Source of the DNA: Thermohalobaculum sp050043005 | Lineage (GTDB): Bacteria > Pseudomonadota > Alphaproteobacteria > Rhodobacterales > Rhodobacteraceae | NCBI GenBank assembly: GCA_050043005.1 | Contig: JBHJIZ010000065.1 | Location: forward strand, 1-30,579 | Direction: 5' to 3' | DNA: 30,579 nucleotides | Part shown: positions 8,188-15,928 of the stretch, piece after piece | Position numbering within the stretch: the stretch's first letter is position 1 | Layout: the number at the start of each line of letters is the position of its first letter | Position numbers and translations under genes: made by a program | Notes under the pieces: model-generated | The model's database searches: none | What the model saw: the letters and a program-made list of their open reading frames with translations, nothing else | Told to the model about the DNA's origin: nothing

Positions 8188-9336
8188 ATGGCGGGAATCA
8201 GCCTATCTGGGATCACCAAGTCGTTTGGCGAGACGCCGGTCCTGCGCGGGATCGATCTGGACATCCGCAGTGGCGAGTTCCTGACGCTGGTCGGTCCTTC
8301 GGGCTGCGGCAAGTCCACATTGCTGAGGATCATTGCAGGGCTTGAGAGCCAGACCGGTGGCGATGTCCACATCGGAGACCGCCTGGTCAACACCGTGCGT
8401 CCAGCGGATCGCAACCTGGCGATGGTGTTCCAGTCATACGCGCTTTATCCGCATCTGACGGTCGGACAGAACATGGCAGTGCCGCTGCGCCTGCGGTCGC
8501 TCTCGTTTCTCGAGCGGTTTCCGATCGTCGGGCGGATGATTGCGGGCAACAAGATCAAGGCGATTGCGACGCAGATCTCCGAGACTGCGCAGGTGCTGCA
8601 GATCGAGCAATTGCTCGCGCGCAAGCCCGGGCAGCTTTCCGGCGGGCAGCGCCAGCGCGCGGCACTGGGCCGGGCGATGGTGCGCCAGCCGGTGGCGTTT
8701 CTGATGGACGAGCCGCTTTCGAACCTGGACGCAGCCTTGCGCGTGCATATGCGGGCCGAACTGGCCGAGTTGCACCGCGATCTGGGCGCGACATTCATCT
8801 ATGTCACCCATGATCAGGCCGAAGCGTTGACGATGTCGGACCGCATGGCGGTCATGATGGGCGGTGAGATCCTGCAACTCGATGCGCCATCGACCGTTTA
8901 TGAAGATCCGATCGATCTGAGGGTCGCTCAGTTCGTCGGCTCGCCAAAGATCAACGTTCTGGATGCGGCCTGCGATTTCGAGGGGCGCGTGCATCTTTAT
9001 GAAACCACGCTGAACCGGCGTCTTTCGGGCGCGGCGCAAGGTGCCGTTCGGATCGGCTTGCGACCCGAGCATCTGGAACTGGTGTCCGAAGCGGGCCCCG
9101 CGATCCTGTCCGGCACGGTCGTGCACCGCGAGAACATGGGATCCGACATCTTTCTGCATGTCGATCTGGGGGCGCATCGGATTGTCGTGCGGGCCGATCC
9201 TTTGCAGGCGGGATCGATTGACATCGGTCAGACAATTCATGCGACGCCGCAGCCGGGCAAGGCGCTGGCATTCGGCAAGGACGGCGCGCGACTGCGCTTT
9301 CTGGATGAGCGACAGCTGGCAAAGGCGGTTGCCTGA
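8188..9336 (+). CDS. ABC importer ATPase, MalK/UgpC type
   Basis: A 382-aa cytoplasmic ATPase that powers an importer. Walker A GPSGCGKST is at 36-44 (K42), the signature LSGGQRQRAALGRAM and Walker B VAFLMDEPLSNLD follow in order, and YVTHDQAEA gives the H-loop. The C-terminal third after about 240 is the MalK/UgpC-type regulatory (TOBE) domain, including IGLRPEHLEL. The frame extends back to a TTG at 8143 with an ATG at 8155; ATG 8188 is preferred because it has GGGGA just upstream and gives the family N-terminus MAGISLSGITKSFG. Its stop and the first permease ATG share one base (TGATG), so they are coupled. Confidence 0.93.
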   Translation: MAGISLSGITKSFGETPVLRGIDLDIRSGEFLTLVGPSGCGKSTLLRIIAGLESQTGGDVHIGDRLVNTVRPADRNLAMVFQSYALYPHLTVGQNMAVPLRLRSLSFLERFPIVGRMIAGNKIKAIATQISETAQVLQIEQLLARKPGQLSGGQRQRAALGRAMVRQPVAFLMDEPLSNLDAALRVHMRAELAELHRDLGATFIYVTHDQAEALTMSDRMAVMMGGEILQLDAPSTVYEDPIDLRVAQFVGSPKINVLDAACDFEGRVHLYETTLNRRLSGAAQGAVRIGLRPEHLELVSEAGPAILSGTVVHRENMGSDIFLHVDLGAHRIVVRADPLQAGSIDIGQTIHATPQPGKALAFGKDGARLRFLDERQLAKAVA

Positions 9337-10256
9337 TGCGCCAATCGCGCGCGCATATCTGGTTCGTCGCGCCGGCGATCATTCTGATGATCGTGATCCT
9401 GATCCTGCCGATCGGGGTGGCCGCGACATTGTCCTTCACGGATTATTCGCTAGGCAATGACAGCTTCCGCTGGGTCGGCGACAAGAACTACGATCGGATC
9501 TTCAGCCGATCATCGTTCCAGAAAATGTTCGTCGCGACCTTTACCTATGTGCTGGTCGTTGTGCCTTTGTCGGTCGCGTTGGGGCTGGGTGCGGCGCTGC
9601 TGATCAACTCGCTGCGGCGGTTCGGCGACGTCTACAAGACGATTTATTTCCTGCCGGTGATGGCCGCCTTGCTGGCCATGGCGATTGTCTGGGAATTCAC
9701 GCTGCACCCGACGGTGGGCTTGATCAATCAGACGCTGGCGCGGGGCTGCGGGACGTGGTTGGAGACGTTCGCGTTCTTTCGCGACGGATGCGAGCGCACG
9801 TTCCCGTTGTGGCTTGGCGACAAGCAATACGCGATCTGGACCGTTGCGTTCATCGGCGTCTGGCAGGGCTTTGGCTTCAACATGGTGCTGTATCTGGCGG
9901 GTCTGACCAGCGTTCCACGCGAACTTTATCACGCAGCCGAAATGGACGGGGCGCGGTCCGGGTGGGAACGTTTTCGGCTGGTGACCTGGCCGATGCTCGG
10001 CCCGACCACCGTCTTCGTGGTGACGATCACCTGCATCCGGTCGTTCCAGGTTTTCGATACGGTCGAGGCGTTCTATCCGCAGGGCGGAGGACCGTCGAAG
10101 TCGGTCTATGTGATGATGTTCGCGATCTTCGAGAAGGGCATCCAGCAGAACCTGATCGGCATGGGCTCGGCGATCACGATGATCTTCCTCGCCTTCGTGC
10201 TGATGCTGACGCTGACCCAGCGCTGGCTGGTCGAACGCAAGGTGCATTACTCATGA
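9336..10256 (+). CDS. ABC importer permease 1 (MalF/UgpA type)
   Basis: A 306-aa inner-membrane permease with about six membrane segments, the first at residues 7-27. The EAA loop that contacts the ATPase reads ELYHAAEMDGARSGWERF. Between the third and fourth segments there is an extra loop with two cysteines (RGCGTW and FRDGCERTF), which would face the periplasm and could form a disulfide. It is coupled to the ATPase gene by a one-base overlap. A gap of 205 nt separates it from the second permease, unusual for this operon type. Confidence 0.92.
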   Translation: MRQSRAHIWFVAPAIILMIVILILPIGVAATLSFTDYSLGNDSFRWVGDKNYDRIFSRSSFQKMFVATFTYVLVVVPLSVALGLGAALLINSLRRFGDVYKTIYFLPVMAALLAMAIVWEFTLHPTVGLINQTLARGCGTWLETFAFFRDGCERTFPLWLGDKQYAIWTVAFIGVWQGFGFNMVLYLAGLTSVPRELYHAAEMDGARSGWERFRLVTWPMLGPTTVFVVTITCIRSFQVFDTVEAFYPQGGGPSKSVYVMMFAIFEKGIQQNLIGMGSAITMIFLAFVLMLTLTQRWLVERKVHYS

Positions 10257-10461
10257 TCGGGTGGGCGTCGATCGACGGGCCGAAGGGCGACGATCAGGCT
10301 GGGTGGGGGCTTAGCGGCGCTCGGTCCAGACGCCAAAACCCGAAACATCATCATCGCCGGGGTTGCGGACAATGCGGCCTCCAGGGGGAAGGTCGGGCGC
10401 TGGCTGGATGTACCGGACAAGCGTTGGCAGACGGCTCCGCGCCCGGAAGAAAGGGCATTCT
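10257..10461 (+). other. 205-nt spacer between the two permease genes
   Basis: Paired permease genes of this family usually abut. This spacer has no convincing start codon with a ribosome binding site for a separate gene. The frame of permease 1 stays open after its TGA for 93 more codons, to a stop at 10536-10538, which may be chance in GC-rich DNA. Nothing recognisable in the translated spacer. Confidence 0.4.
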
Positions 10462-11490
10462 ATGACCGATGCCGTGCAGACTGCGCAGATCGCGCGGACG
10501 GGGATGCGGGCATCGACGTTGTCCTGGTCCTGGACTGAGGCGCTGAAGCACGCTGTCCTGATCCTGGGCGCGGTGATCGTGATCCTGCCGTTCTACGTGA
10601 TGCTCAGCTACTCGCTGAAAGCGCCGAACGAGATCGAGCGCAATGTCGGCGGGTTCTTCGGCAGCCAGGACATGATGGTCAACGAGCGTTGCGTGAAGCG
10701 GGCCGAGCCCGACCGAGCCATGATCGAAGCGGCCCGTCCACAGATCCCCGGCAAGCCCGACCGCGAGATCAAGCCCGCCATGATGGCAGAGATCGAGGCG
10801 GCGTGTTCGACGCGCCCGGTGGTCTTCAACTACTCGATGGCGTTCCAGGAAGCACCGCTGCTGCGGTATCTGCTGAACGGCGTGATCGTCACGGCATCGA
10901 TCTTCGTCATCCAGGTTCTGGTGGCACTCCCGTGCGCTTATGCGTTGGCGAAACTGCGCTGGAAGGGCCGCGAGTTCGTCTTCACGATGGTGCTGTTCTG
11001 CCTGCTGATCCCGGTCCACGCCATCGCGCTGCCGCTGTATCTGGGTTTGTCGCAGCTTGGGCTGACCAACACATACGCCGCGCTGATCATTCCATGGACG
11101 ATCTCGGTCTTCGGGATCTTTCTGATGCGCCAGTTCTTCATGACCGTGCCGGACGATCTGATCGATGCGGCGCGGATGGATGGGATGACCGAGTTCGGGA
11201 TCATCTGGAAGGTGATGCTGCCGACCGCGATCCCGGCGTTGCTGGCCTTTGCGATCTTCAGCGTGGTGGCGCACTGGAACGATTATTTCTGGCCGCGGAT
11301 CGTGGTGACTGGCACCCGCGATCTGTTCACGCCGCCGCTGGGCCTGCGCGAGTTCAAGGGGGATGCCGATGGCTCGTTCTTCGGGCCGATGCTGGCGACG
11401 GCCACCGTGATCGTGACCCCGCTGATCGTTGCCTTCCTGCTGGCCCAGCGCCGGTTCATCGAAGGGATCACACTGACCGGCATGAAATGA
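10462..11490 (+). CDS. ABC importer permease 2 (MalG/UgpE type)
   Basis: A 342-aa inner-membrane permease, longer than the usual 270-300 aa. After the first membrane segment (about 27-50) it carries an insertion of roughly 70 residues rich in charge, with cysteines in NERCVKR and EAACSTRP, predicted to be periplasmic. The EAA loop is DLIDAARMDGMTEFGIIWK, and further membrane segments complete the fold. The start is ATG 10462 behind GGAAGAAAGGG; the open frame further upstream lacks such a signal. Both permeases in this operon have cysteine-bearing extra loops, which suggests a substrate-binding-protein docking feature special to this subfamily (inference). Confidence 0.91.
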   Translation: MTDAVQTAQIARTGMRASTLSWSWTEALKHAVLILGAVIVILPFYVMLSYSLKAPNEIERNVGGFFGSQDMMVNERCVKRAEPDRAMIEAARPQIPGKPDREIKPAMMAEIEAACSTRPVVFNYSMAFQEAPLLRYLLNGVIVTASIFVIQVLVALPCAYALAKLRWKGREFVFTMVLFCLLIPVHAIALPLYLGLSQLGLTNTYAALIIPWTISVFGIFLMRQFFMTVPDDLIDAARMDGMTEFGIIWKVMLPTAIPALLAFAIFSVVAHWNDYFWPRIVVTGTRDLFTPPLGLREFKGDADGSFFGPMLATATVIVTPLIVAFLLAQRRFIEGITLTGMK

Positions 11491-11496
11491 AGGAGC

Positions 11497-11521
11497 GTAG
11501 GGTGCGCACTGCGCACCCTAC
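11497..11521. repeat. REP-like perfect hairpin before the binding-protein gene
   Basis: A 12-bp perfect inverted repeat, GTAGGGTGCGCA / TGCGCACCCTAC with a single-base centre. It begins 6 nt after the permease stop. GTAGGGTGCGC-type palindromes are common dispersed intergenic repeats in Proteobacteria. It can form an mRNA stem between the membrane genes and the binding-protein gene. A related GGGTGCGG/CCGCACCC stem lies at 12921-12940. Confidence 0.75.
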
Positions 11522-11625
11522 CGCCAGAGCACCCGCGCGATGCGGGTTGAAACCGGCGGAGACGGGGAACTGGATTGGCGTCTCGGACCCCGCACCCGCC
11601 ACCTGACAGGGGAGAGGAGTATCCC

Positions 11626-12888
11626 ATGAAACGCATGCTGACCACCGTCGCGGTGCTGGCGGGCCTGACGGCTCCGGCATTTGCCGAGGACAAGATCGTC
11701 GTCGAATTCGCCTATCCGTACAGCCACCTCTTTGACGTGACCTATGAGAAGATCCTGCCCAAGTTCTATGCCGAGAACCCGGGCATCGAGATCAAGATGC
11801 GTGCCGCCTATGAAAGCTACGAGGACGGCACCAACACCATCCTGCGCGAGGCCGTGGCCGGGACGCTGCCGGACGTCACGATGCAGGGCCTGAACCGCCA
11901 GCAGCCTCTGGTCGAGAAGGGCATCGCCAAGTCGCTGGAGCCGTTCATCGCCAAGGAAGCCGACTTTGCCAAGGACGGGTACCACGAGGCCATGCTGGGT
12001 CTGTCGACCTTTGACGGCATCGTCCACGGCCTGCCGTGCTCGATCTCGTTGCCGGTCGGTTACTACAACATGGTCCTGATGGCGAAGGCCGGGATCACCT
12101 CGGAAGATCAGCTTCCGAAAACCTGGGACGAGGTCGTCGAGGTCTGCGGCAGGCTGCGCGCGGCGGGCGTCAAGAACCCGATGTTCTGGGGTTGGAACAT
12201 CACCGGCAACTGGTTCCTGCAGGCGCTGATGTGGAGCCAGGACAAAGCCATCGTCGACAAGGCCTCGGTCGTGATCGACTCGGACGAAGCGTTGACCTCG
12301 CTCGAGACCATGAAGGGCATCTTCCGCGGCTGCGACATGCAGCACCTGGGATGGAAAGGCGCGCTGGCGTCGTTCTCGGCCGGTGAGATCGGCATGATGT
12401 ACTGGTCAACCTCGGCCGTCGGGGCGGTCGAGCGTGCCAAGGGCGACTTCAAGCTGACGACCAACGAGTATCCGGGCCTGGTCGATGCGGGGCCCATGGG
12501 ACTACCGGCGGGCGGCAATGCCGCGATGCTGGTCTCGACCTCGGAAGATCCGGCCGAGTTGGACGCTGCCTGGAAGTGGCTGAAGTTCATCACCTCGGGC
12601 GAAGGTGCCGCCGATGTGGCGCGGACGACCGGCTACATGCCGCCGAACAAGGCCGCCAACGAAATCATCCTGTCGGATTTCTATGCCGAGAACCCGGCCA
12701 AGGCGACCGCCGTGCGTCAGCTACCGCTGTTGCGCGATTGGCAGGCCTATCCCGGCGACAACGGCCTGGCGATCACGCAGGTCATCTATGACGGGATCGA
12801 GGGCATCGTCACGGGCGAGTTCGAGGACATGATGGAATTGCAGGAAGAGCTGACTGACGAGGTCAAGGACTTGCTGCCGGACAGCTGA
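11626..12888 (+). CDS. ABC importer extracellular solute-binding protein (family 1)
   Basis: A 420-aa periplasmic binding protein of the family 1 / UgpB-MalE-like group. The signal peptide MKRMLTTVAVLAGLTAPAFA has an AFA-E cleavage site after about residue 20. The mature part shows the two-lobed binding-protein layout, with ENPGIEIKMRAAYESYEDGT near the N-terminus and a typical GPMGLPAGGNAAMLVSTSE hinge region. The ATG has GGGGAGAGGAG upstream; the frame extends 17 codons further 5' but would hide the signal peptide. Flanked on both sides by related hairpins, which could raise its mRNA level over the permeases. The neighbouring phosphodiesterase and family resemblance favour a glycerophosphodiester or similar polar organophosphate as substrate, but sugar is not excluded. 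Confidence 0.92.
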   Translation: MKRMLTTVAVLAGLTAPAFAEDKIVVEFAYPYSHLFDVTYEKILPKFYAENPGIEIKMRAAYESYEDGTNTILREAVAGTLPDVTMQGLNRQQPLVEKGIAKSLEPFIAKEADFAKDGYHEAMLGLSTFDGIVHGLPCSISLPVGYYNMVLMAKAGITSEDQLPKTWDEVVEVCGRLRAAGVKNPMFWGWNITGNWFLQALMWSQDKAIVDKASVVIDSDEALTSLETMKGIFRGCDMQHLGWKGALASFSAGEIGMMYWSTSAVGAVERAKGDFKLTTNEYPGLVDAGPMGLPAGGNAAMLVSTSEDPAELDAAWKWLKFITSGEGAADVARTTGYMPPNKAANEIILSDFYAENPAKATAVRQLPLLRDWQAYPGDNGLAITQVIYDGIEGIVTGEFEDMMELQEELTDEVKDLLPDS

Positions 12889-12920
12889 GCGCTCTCCCAA
12901 GGTTACGAACGATAATAACG

Positions 12921-12940
12921 GGGTGCGGTCCGCCGCACCC
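12921..12940. terminator. Hairpin after the binding-protein gene
   Basis: Perfect 8-bp stem GGGTGCGG/CCGCACCC with a TCCG loop, 32 nt after the binding-protein stop and 22 nt before the phosphodiesterase ATG. No T-run. Its core resembles the hairpin at 11497-11521, so it may be a REP-like repeat or mRNA-stabilising stem. Confidence 0.5.
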
Positions 12941-12962
12941 TGCGACCCGAGGGGGGAGCGCA

Positions 12963-13787
12963 ATGAAACTGATCCAACTCACAGACATTCATCTGACCAC
13001 GCCGGGTGCTTCCATCGGCGGCCGCGATCCGAACGCGAACTTCGAGAGGGCGTTGACCCATGCGCTGGACAACCACCCGGATGCCGAGGCGATCATCATC
13101 ACGGGCGATCTGTCGGACTGGGGTGATCGCGAGGATTATGCGCGGCTGAAGGACCGGATTTGCGATCTGCCGGTTCCCGTGCACCTGTGCATCGGCAACC
13201 ACGATGATCGCAAGACGGTGTTGTCGGTCTTTCCGGAGCTTTCCGACCCGAACGGGTTCGTTCAGCAGGCCGTGCCGCTGAGCGATGGCACCGCAATCCT
13301 GCTGGATACCTGGGGACCGAACAGCCATGCCGGTTTCTTTTGCGATGCGCGGGCAGGCTGGCTGTCGGCACGGCTGGCCGAGGCGGCGGGACCGGTCTGG
13401 TTGTTCCTGCACCACAACATGATCCCGACGCATATCGGCCCGACCGACCGTATCATGTTGCTGGATTCGGCACGGTTGGGCGCGACGATCGCGCCGCACC
13501 GCGCCAAGATCCGGCACATCTTCTTCGGCCATTGCCATTTGCCACTGTCCGGCAGCTTCCACGGCATTCCGGTCAGCGCGCCGCGCGGCACGAACCATGC
13601 GGGATGGGCGAACTTCGCCGAGACGGATTTGCTGTCAGCCTCGGACCTGCCGGAGGCGTACTCTGTCATCATCTCGGACGGACCGTCGGTGACGGTGCAC
13701 ATGGTCGAGTATGGTTATGACGGGGACATCCGGGTCGAAGGCTCACCCGATTACGCCGATTGGGACAGGGCGAGCATGGCCCGTTAG
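12963..13787 (+). CDS. Class III cyclic-nucleotide/glycerophosphodiester phosphodiesterase-like metallophosphoesterase
   Basis: A 274-aa calcineurin-like metallophosphoesterase of the CpdA/GpdQ group with a binuclear metal centre. Metal-ligand motifs are in order: D8-x-H10 (LTDIH), GDLSDWGD, GNHDD, LHHN and GHCH. No signal peptide, so cytoplasmic. GpdQ-type enzymes split glycerophosphodiesters, CpdA-type split cAMP. Being the last gene of an importer operon of Ugp style, hydrolysis of an imported phosphodiester is the simplest reading, as with ugpQ in the enteric ugp operon, although UgpQ itself is of an unrelated family. Preceded by GGGGGGAGCGC for translation. Its stop overlaps the stop of the next, opposing gene by 4 nt. 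Confidence 0.88.
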   Translation: MKLIQLTDIHLTTPGASIGGRDPNANFERALTHALDNHPDAEAIIITGDLSDWGDREDYARLKDRICDLPVPVHLCIGNHDDRKTVLSVFPELSDPNGFVQQAVPLSDGTAILLDTWGPNSHAGFFCDARAGWLSARLAEAAGPVWLFLHHNMIPTHIGPTDRIMLLDSARLGATIAPHRAKIRHIFFGHCHLPLSGSFHGIPVSAPRGTNHAGWANFAETDLLSASDLPEAYSVIISDGPSVTVHMVEYGYDGDIRVEGSPDYADWDRASMAR

Positions 13788-14431
13788 GCAGCCTGAAGAC
13801 CCTGTTGCTGCATCCGCCAGATCGCCATGTCGATCCGGTCCTGACCGAAGAACGGCTCGCCGTCGAACACCAGACAGGGCGTGCCCCAGTGGCCCGCCCG
13901 TTCCTGCTCGGCCTGGTTCGCGGCAAGCTGGGCCTCGAGCGCGTCTTCCTGCCCGGCGTTCGCTGCCTCCAATTCGGACAGGTCCAGACCTGCGCGCGCC
14001 ACGATCGGGGCGAAGTTCTCTGGAAGGTGCCAATCGACAACCCCCTCGCCCCAGAGCGCGTGTCCGACCGCGCATGCGTAGTCGAGGCCCTTGCCGCGCC
14101 GCGCGGCCTCGAGCCCCAGATAGGTCAGCCGCCGGATGTACGGCTGGTTCGATGAGATTTCCCGCGTTTCGCGGTCCATCACCACGGGATCAGGCTTTGG
14201 CCACTGAAACGGTATGCCGTTGAATTCGGCCGTGCGCACGACGTCCTTCAACAGATATGGCACCCAGAGCGGATTGACCTGCTCGAAGAACGCCGGGTTT
14301 CGGATCGCGATCGGATAGACCGGGCGCAGGCGGACCTGCAGATCCCAGTCACGCGTCAACTGGCGATAACGCGCGGCGCCCAGGTACGAGTATGGGCTGC
14401 GGAACGAGTAGAAGAGATCGGCGGACAACAT
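13784..14431 (-). CDS. DsbA-family / 2-hydroxychromene-2-carboxylate isomerase-like protein
   Basis: A 215-aa thioredoxin-fold protein with an inserted helical domain, in the DsbA / GST-kappa / HCCA isomerase family. The N-terminus MLSADLFYSFRSPYSYLG has the SPYSYL active-site region; the CxxC of DsbA is replaced by SPYS, so it is not a disulfide oxidase. HWGTPCLVFDGEPFFGQDR near the C-terminus holds the conserved cis-proline (GTP). HCCA isomerases use glutathione in naphthalene/aromatic breakdown, but many homologues have unknown substrates. The gene ends 4 nt inside the opposing phosphodiesterase gene and is divergent from a small secreted protein gene. Confidence 0.85.
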   Translation of the reverse strand: MLSADLFYSFRSPYSYLGAARYRQLTRDWDLQVRLRPVYPIAIRNPAFFEQVNPLWVPYLLKDVVRTAEFNGIPFQWPKPDPVVMDRETREISSNQPYIRRLTYLGLEAARRGKGLDYACAVGHALWGEGVVDWHLPENFAPIVARAGLDLSELEAANAGQEDALEAQLAANQAEQERAGHWGTPCLVFDGEPFFGQDRIDMAIWRMQQQGLQAA

Positions 14432-14586
14432 GGGGCAGGCTCCTTTTGCGCGAGTTGAGACCAGAGTGCTGCCTGTTGCAAGCGCCGGTCACACACCGTG
14501 ACGGCATGGTGAAGACGCGTTGGGTGAACCGTGATCGGCTGCGCACCACCTCTTCGTCATCGCAACCCGGACCCAGGAGCCACCCG

Positions 14587-14853
14587 ATGTCCCGCATTCT
14601 GATCCTCCCCGCCGCCCTGACTGCTTTCTCGATTTCGCTGGTCGCGCTCAACAGCTCGCTCGCGCATGCAAAGGGCGGCCAGGACAACTTCGAACGCCAA
14701 GCCGAGTTGAAGGAACAGTTCCGCAAAGCCAGCGCCGATCGCGAGCAGGACAACGCGCCAAGCCTGTTCGAGCGTCTGTTCTCGATCGGGTCCGAGACGA
14801 ACGAATCGCGGACGAAAACCCCAAAAACCGAGACGCCGACCGGTTCGAATTGA
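14587..14853 (+). CDS. Small secreted protein of unknown function
   Basis: An 88-aa protein with an N-terminal signal peptide (MSRILILPAALTAFSISLVA, cleavage probably after AHA at about residue 28) and a charged mature part with FERQAELKEQFRKASADREQ, probably helical, ending in a Thr/Lys/Glu-rich tail. AGGAG lies 7-10 nt before ATG 14587; the same frame opens earlier at 14392 but this part overlaps the divergent promoter region. I do not recognise a family. A periplasmic or lipid-free exported peptide is the most that can be said. Confidence 0.6.
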   Translation: MSRILILPAALTAFSISLVALNSSLAHAKGGQDNFERQAELKEQFRKASADREQDNAPSLFERLFSIGSETNESRTKTPKTETPTGSN

Positions 14854-14929
14854 CCGCAATCGCCCTGTCTGACTGCCGATCCGGCCGCTGGACGGACGCT
14901 CTGCACAAAAAAACCGTCTGACGGATCCT

Positions 14930-14973
14930 GTCCTCCGCATATCGTGGTCCGAAACAATCCACGAGCGGAGGAC
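14930..14973 (+). promoter_or_regulatory. Hairpin sequestering the Shine-Dalgarno of the SDR gene
   Basis: GTCCTCCGC (14930-14938) pairs perfectly with GCGGAGGAC (14965-14973), which contains the ribosome binding site of the SDR gene whose ATG is at 14977. Inside, CGTGG (14943-14947) pairs with CCACG (14959-14963) around an 11-nt loop, separated by an ATAT/A internal loop. In RNA this would mask the SD; as DNA it could also be a dyad operator. Confidence 0.6.
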
Positions 14974-14976
14974 GCA

Positions 14977-15792
14977 ATGGGACATCAGGCAATCGCGCCG
15001 GGCAAGATCGGGGTCGTAACGGGGGCGGCACTTGGCATCGGGCGCGCGTTCGCCCGGCGCTTCGTGCAAGAGGGGATGAAGGTCGCGTTGCTCGACATCG
15101 ACGCCGAGCATCTCAACGAAGCGCGGACCGAAATCGGCGGCGATACCGATGGCATCCTGTGCGATGTCGCCGAGATCGAGGCGCTGGAGCATGCCCGCGA
15201 TCGCATTGCCCGGACGTTCGGCGGTGCACCCTCTGTGCTCGTGAACAATGCCGTGACCCGGATCGGACGGGGATTGGATGCACCGCTGGCCGACTGGCGG
15301 CGCGCAATCGACATCAATGTGATGGGCGTTGTGAACGGCGTGCGGGCTTTCCTGCCGTCGATGAAAGATCAGGGCGACCCCGGGCTGATCATCAACGCCG
15401 GCTCGAAGCAGGGCATCACCAACCCGCCCGGTCACCCCGTCTACAACATGGCGAAATCGGCTGTGAAAACCTATACGGAGTGTCTGCAACACGAACTGCG
15501 GCAGGACCCGGCCTGCCAGGTATCGGCGCATCTGCTGGTGCCCGGCTGGACCACCACGGGGCTGAACGATCCGAAACCCGGCGCGTGGATGCCCGATCAG
15601 GTCGTGGGCTACATGCTGGATGCGTTGGAACGACACAGCTTTTACGTGATTTGTCCCGATGGCGAGGTGACCGAGAAGATGGATCACGCCCGGATCGCGT
15701 GGGCCGCGGGCGATATTGTCGAGGATCGGCCACCCCTGTCCCGGTGGCATCCAGAATGGCAAGAGACTTACGCGCGACAGGAACGGCGCTGA
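14977..15792 (+). CDS. Short-chain dehydrogenase/reductase (SDR)
   Basis: A 271-aa NAD(P)-dependent oxidoreductase of the classical SDR fold. Cofactor motif TGAALGIGR is near the N-terminus, LLDIDA ends the second strand (the aspartate favours NAD), VNNAV replaces the usual NNAG, and the catalytic serine and YxxxK are in NAGSKQG and YNMAK. The C-terminal part is normal. The substrate is unknown. ATG 14977 is preceded by GCGGAGG at good spacing, but that site is buried in a strong predicted hairpin, suggesting translational control. Stands alone, 136 nt before the YcaO cluster. Confidence 0.9.
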   Translation: MGHQAIAPGKIGVVTGAALGIGRAFARRFVQEGMKVALLDIDAEHLNEARTEIGGDTDGILCDVAEIEALEHARDRIARTFGGAPSVLVNNAVTRIGRGLDAPLADWRRAIDINVMGVVNGVRAFLPSMKDQGDPGLIINAGSKQGITNPPGHPVYNMAKSAVKTYTECLQHELRQDPACQVSAHLLVPGWTTTGLNDPKPGAWMPDQVVGYMLDALERHSFYVICPDGEVTEKMDHARIAWAAGDIVEDRPPLSRWHPEWQETYARQERR

Positions 15793-15838
15793 TCCGAACC
15801 TCTCGTTCTGGTTGCGAAGGCGCTGACGGTAGCGCGAG

Positions 15839-15887
15839 CGGGCTTGCGGGAGCCCGGCGATTCGCTAAAAGTCCTTGTTCGGCAAGG
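15839..15887 (+). terminator. Two short hairpins between the SDR gene and the YcaO cluster
   Basis: CGGGCT/AGCCCG (15839-15856, 6-nt loop) and CCTTG/CAAGG around TTCGG (15873-15887). They are small and lack T-runs, so a terminator role is weakly supported; they may be part of the 5' leader of the YcaO cluster. No clear sigma-70 promoter seen in 15793-15928. Confidence 0.25.
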
Positions 15888-15928
15888 CGCTGGGGTAGTG
15901 CCGGAGACCGGAGAACAAGGGGGTCCAG

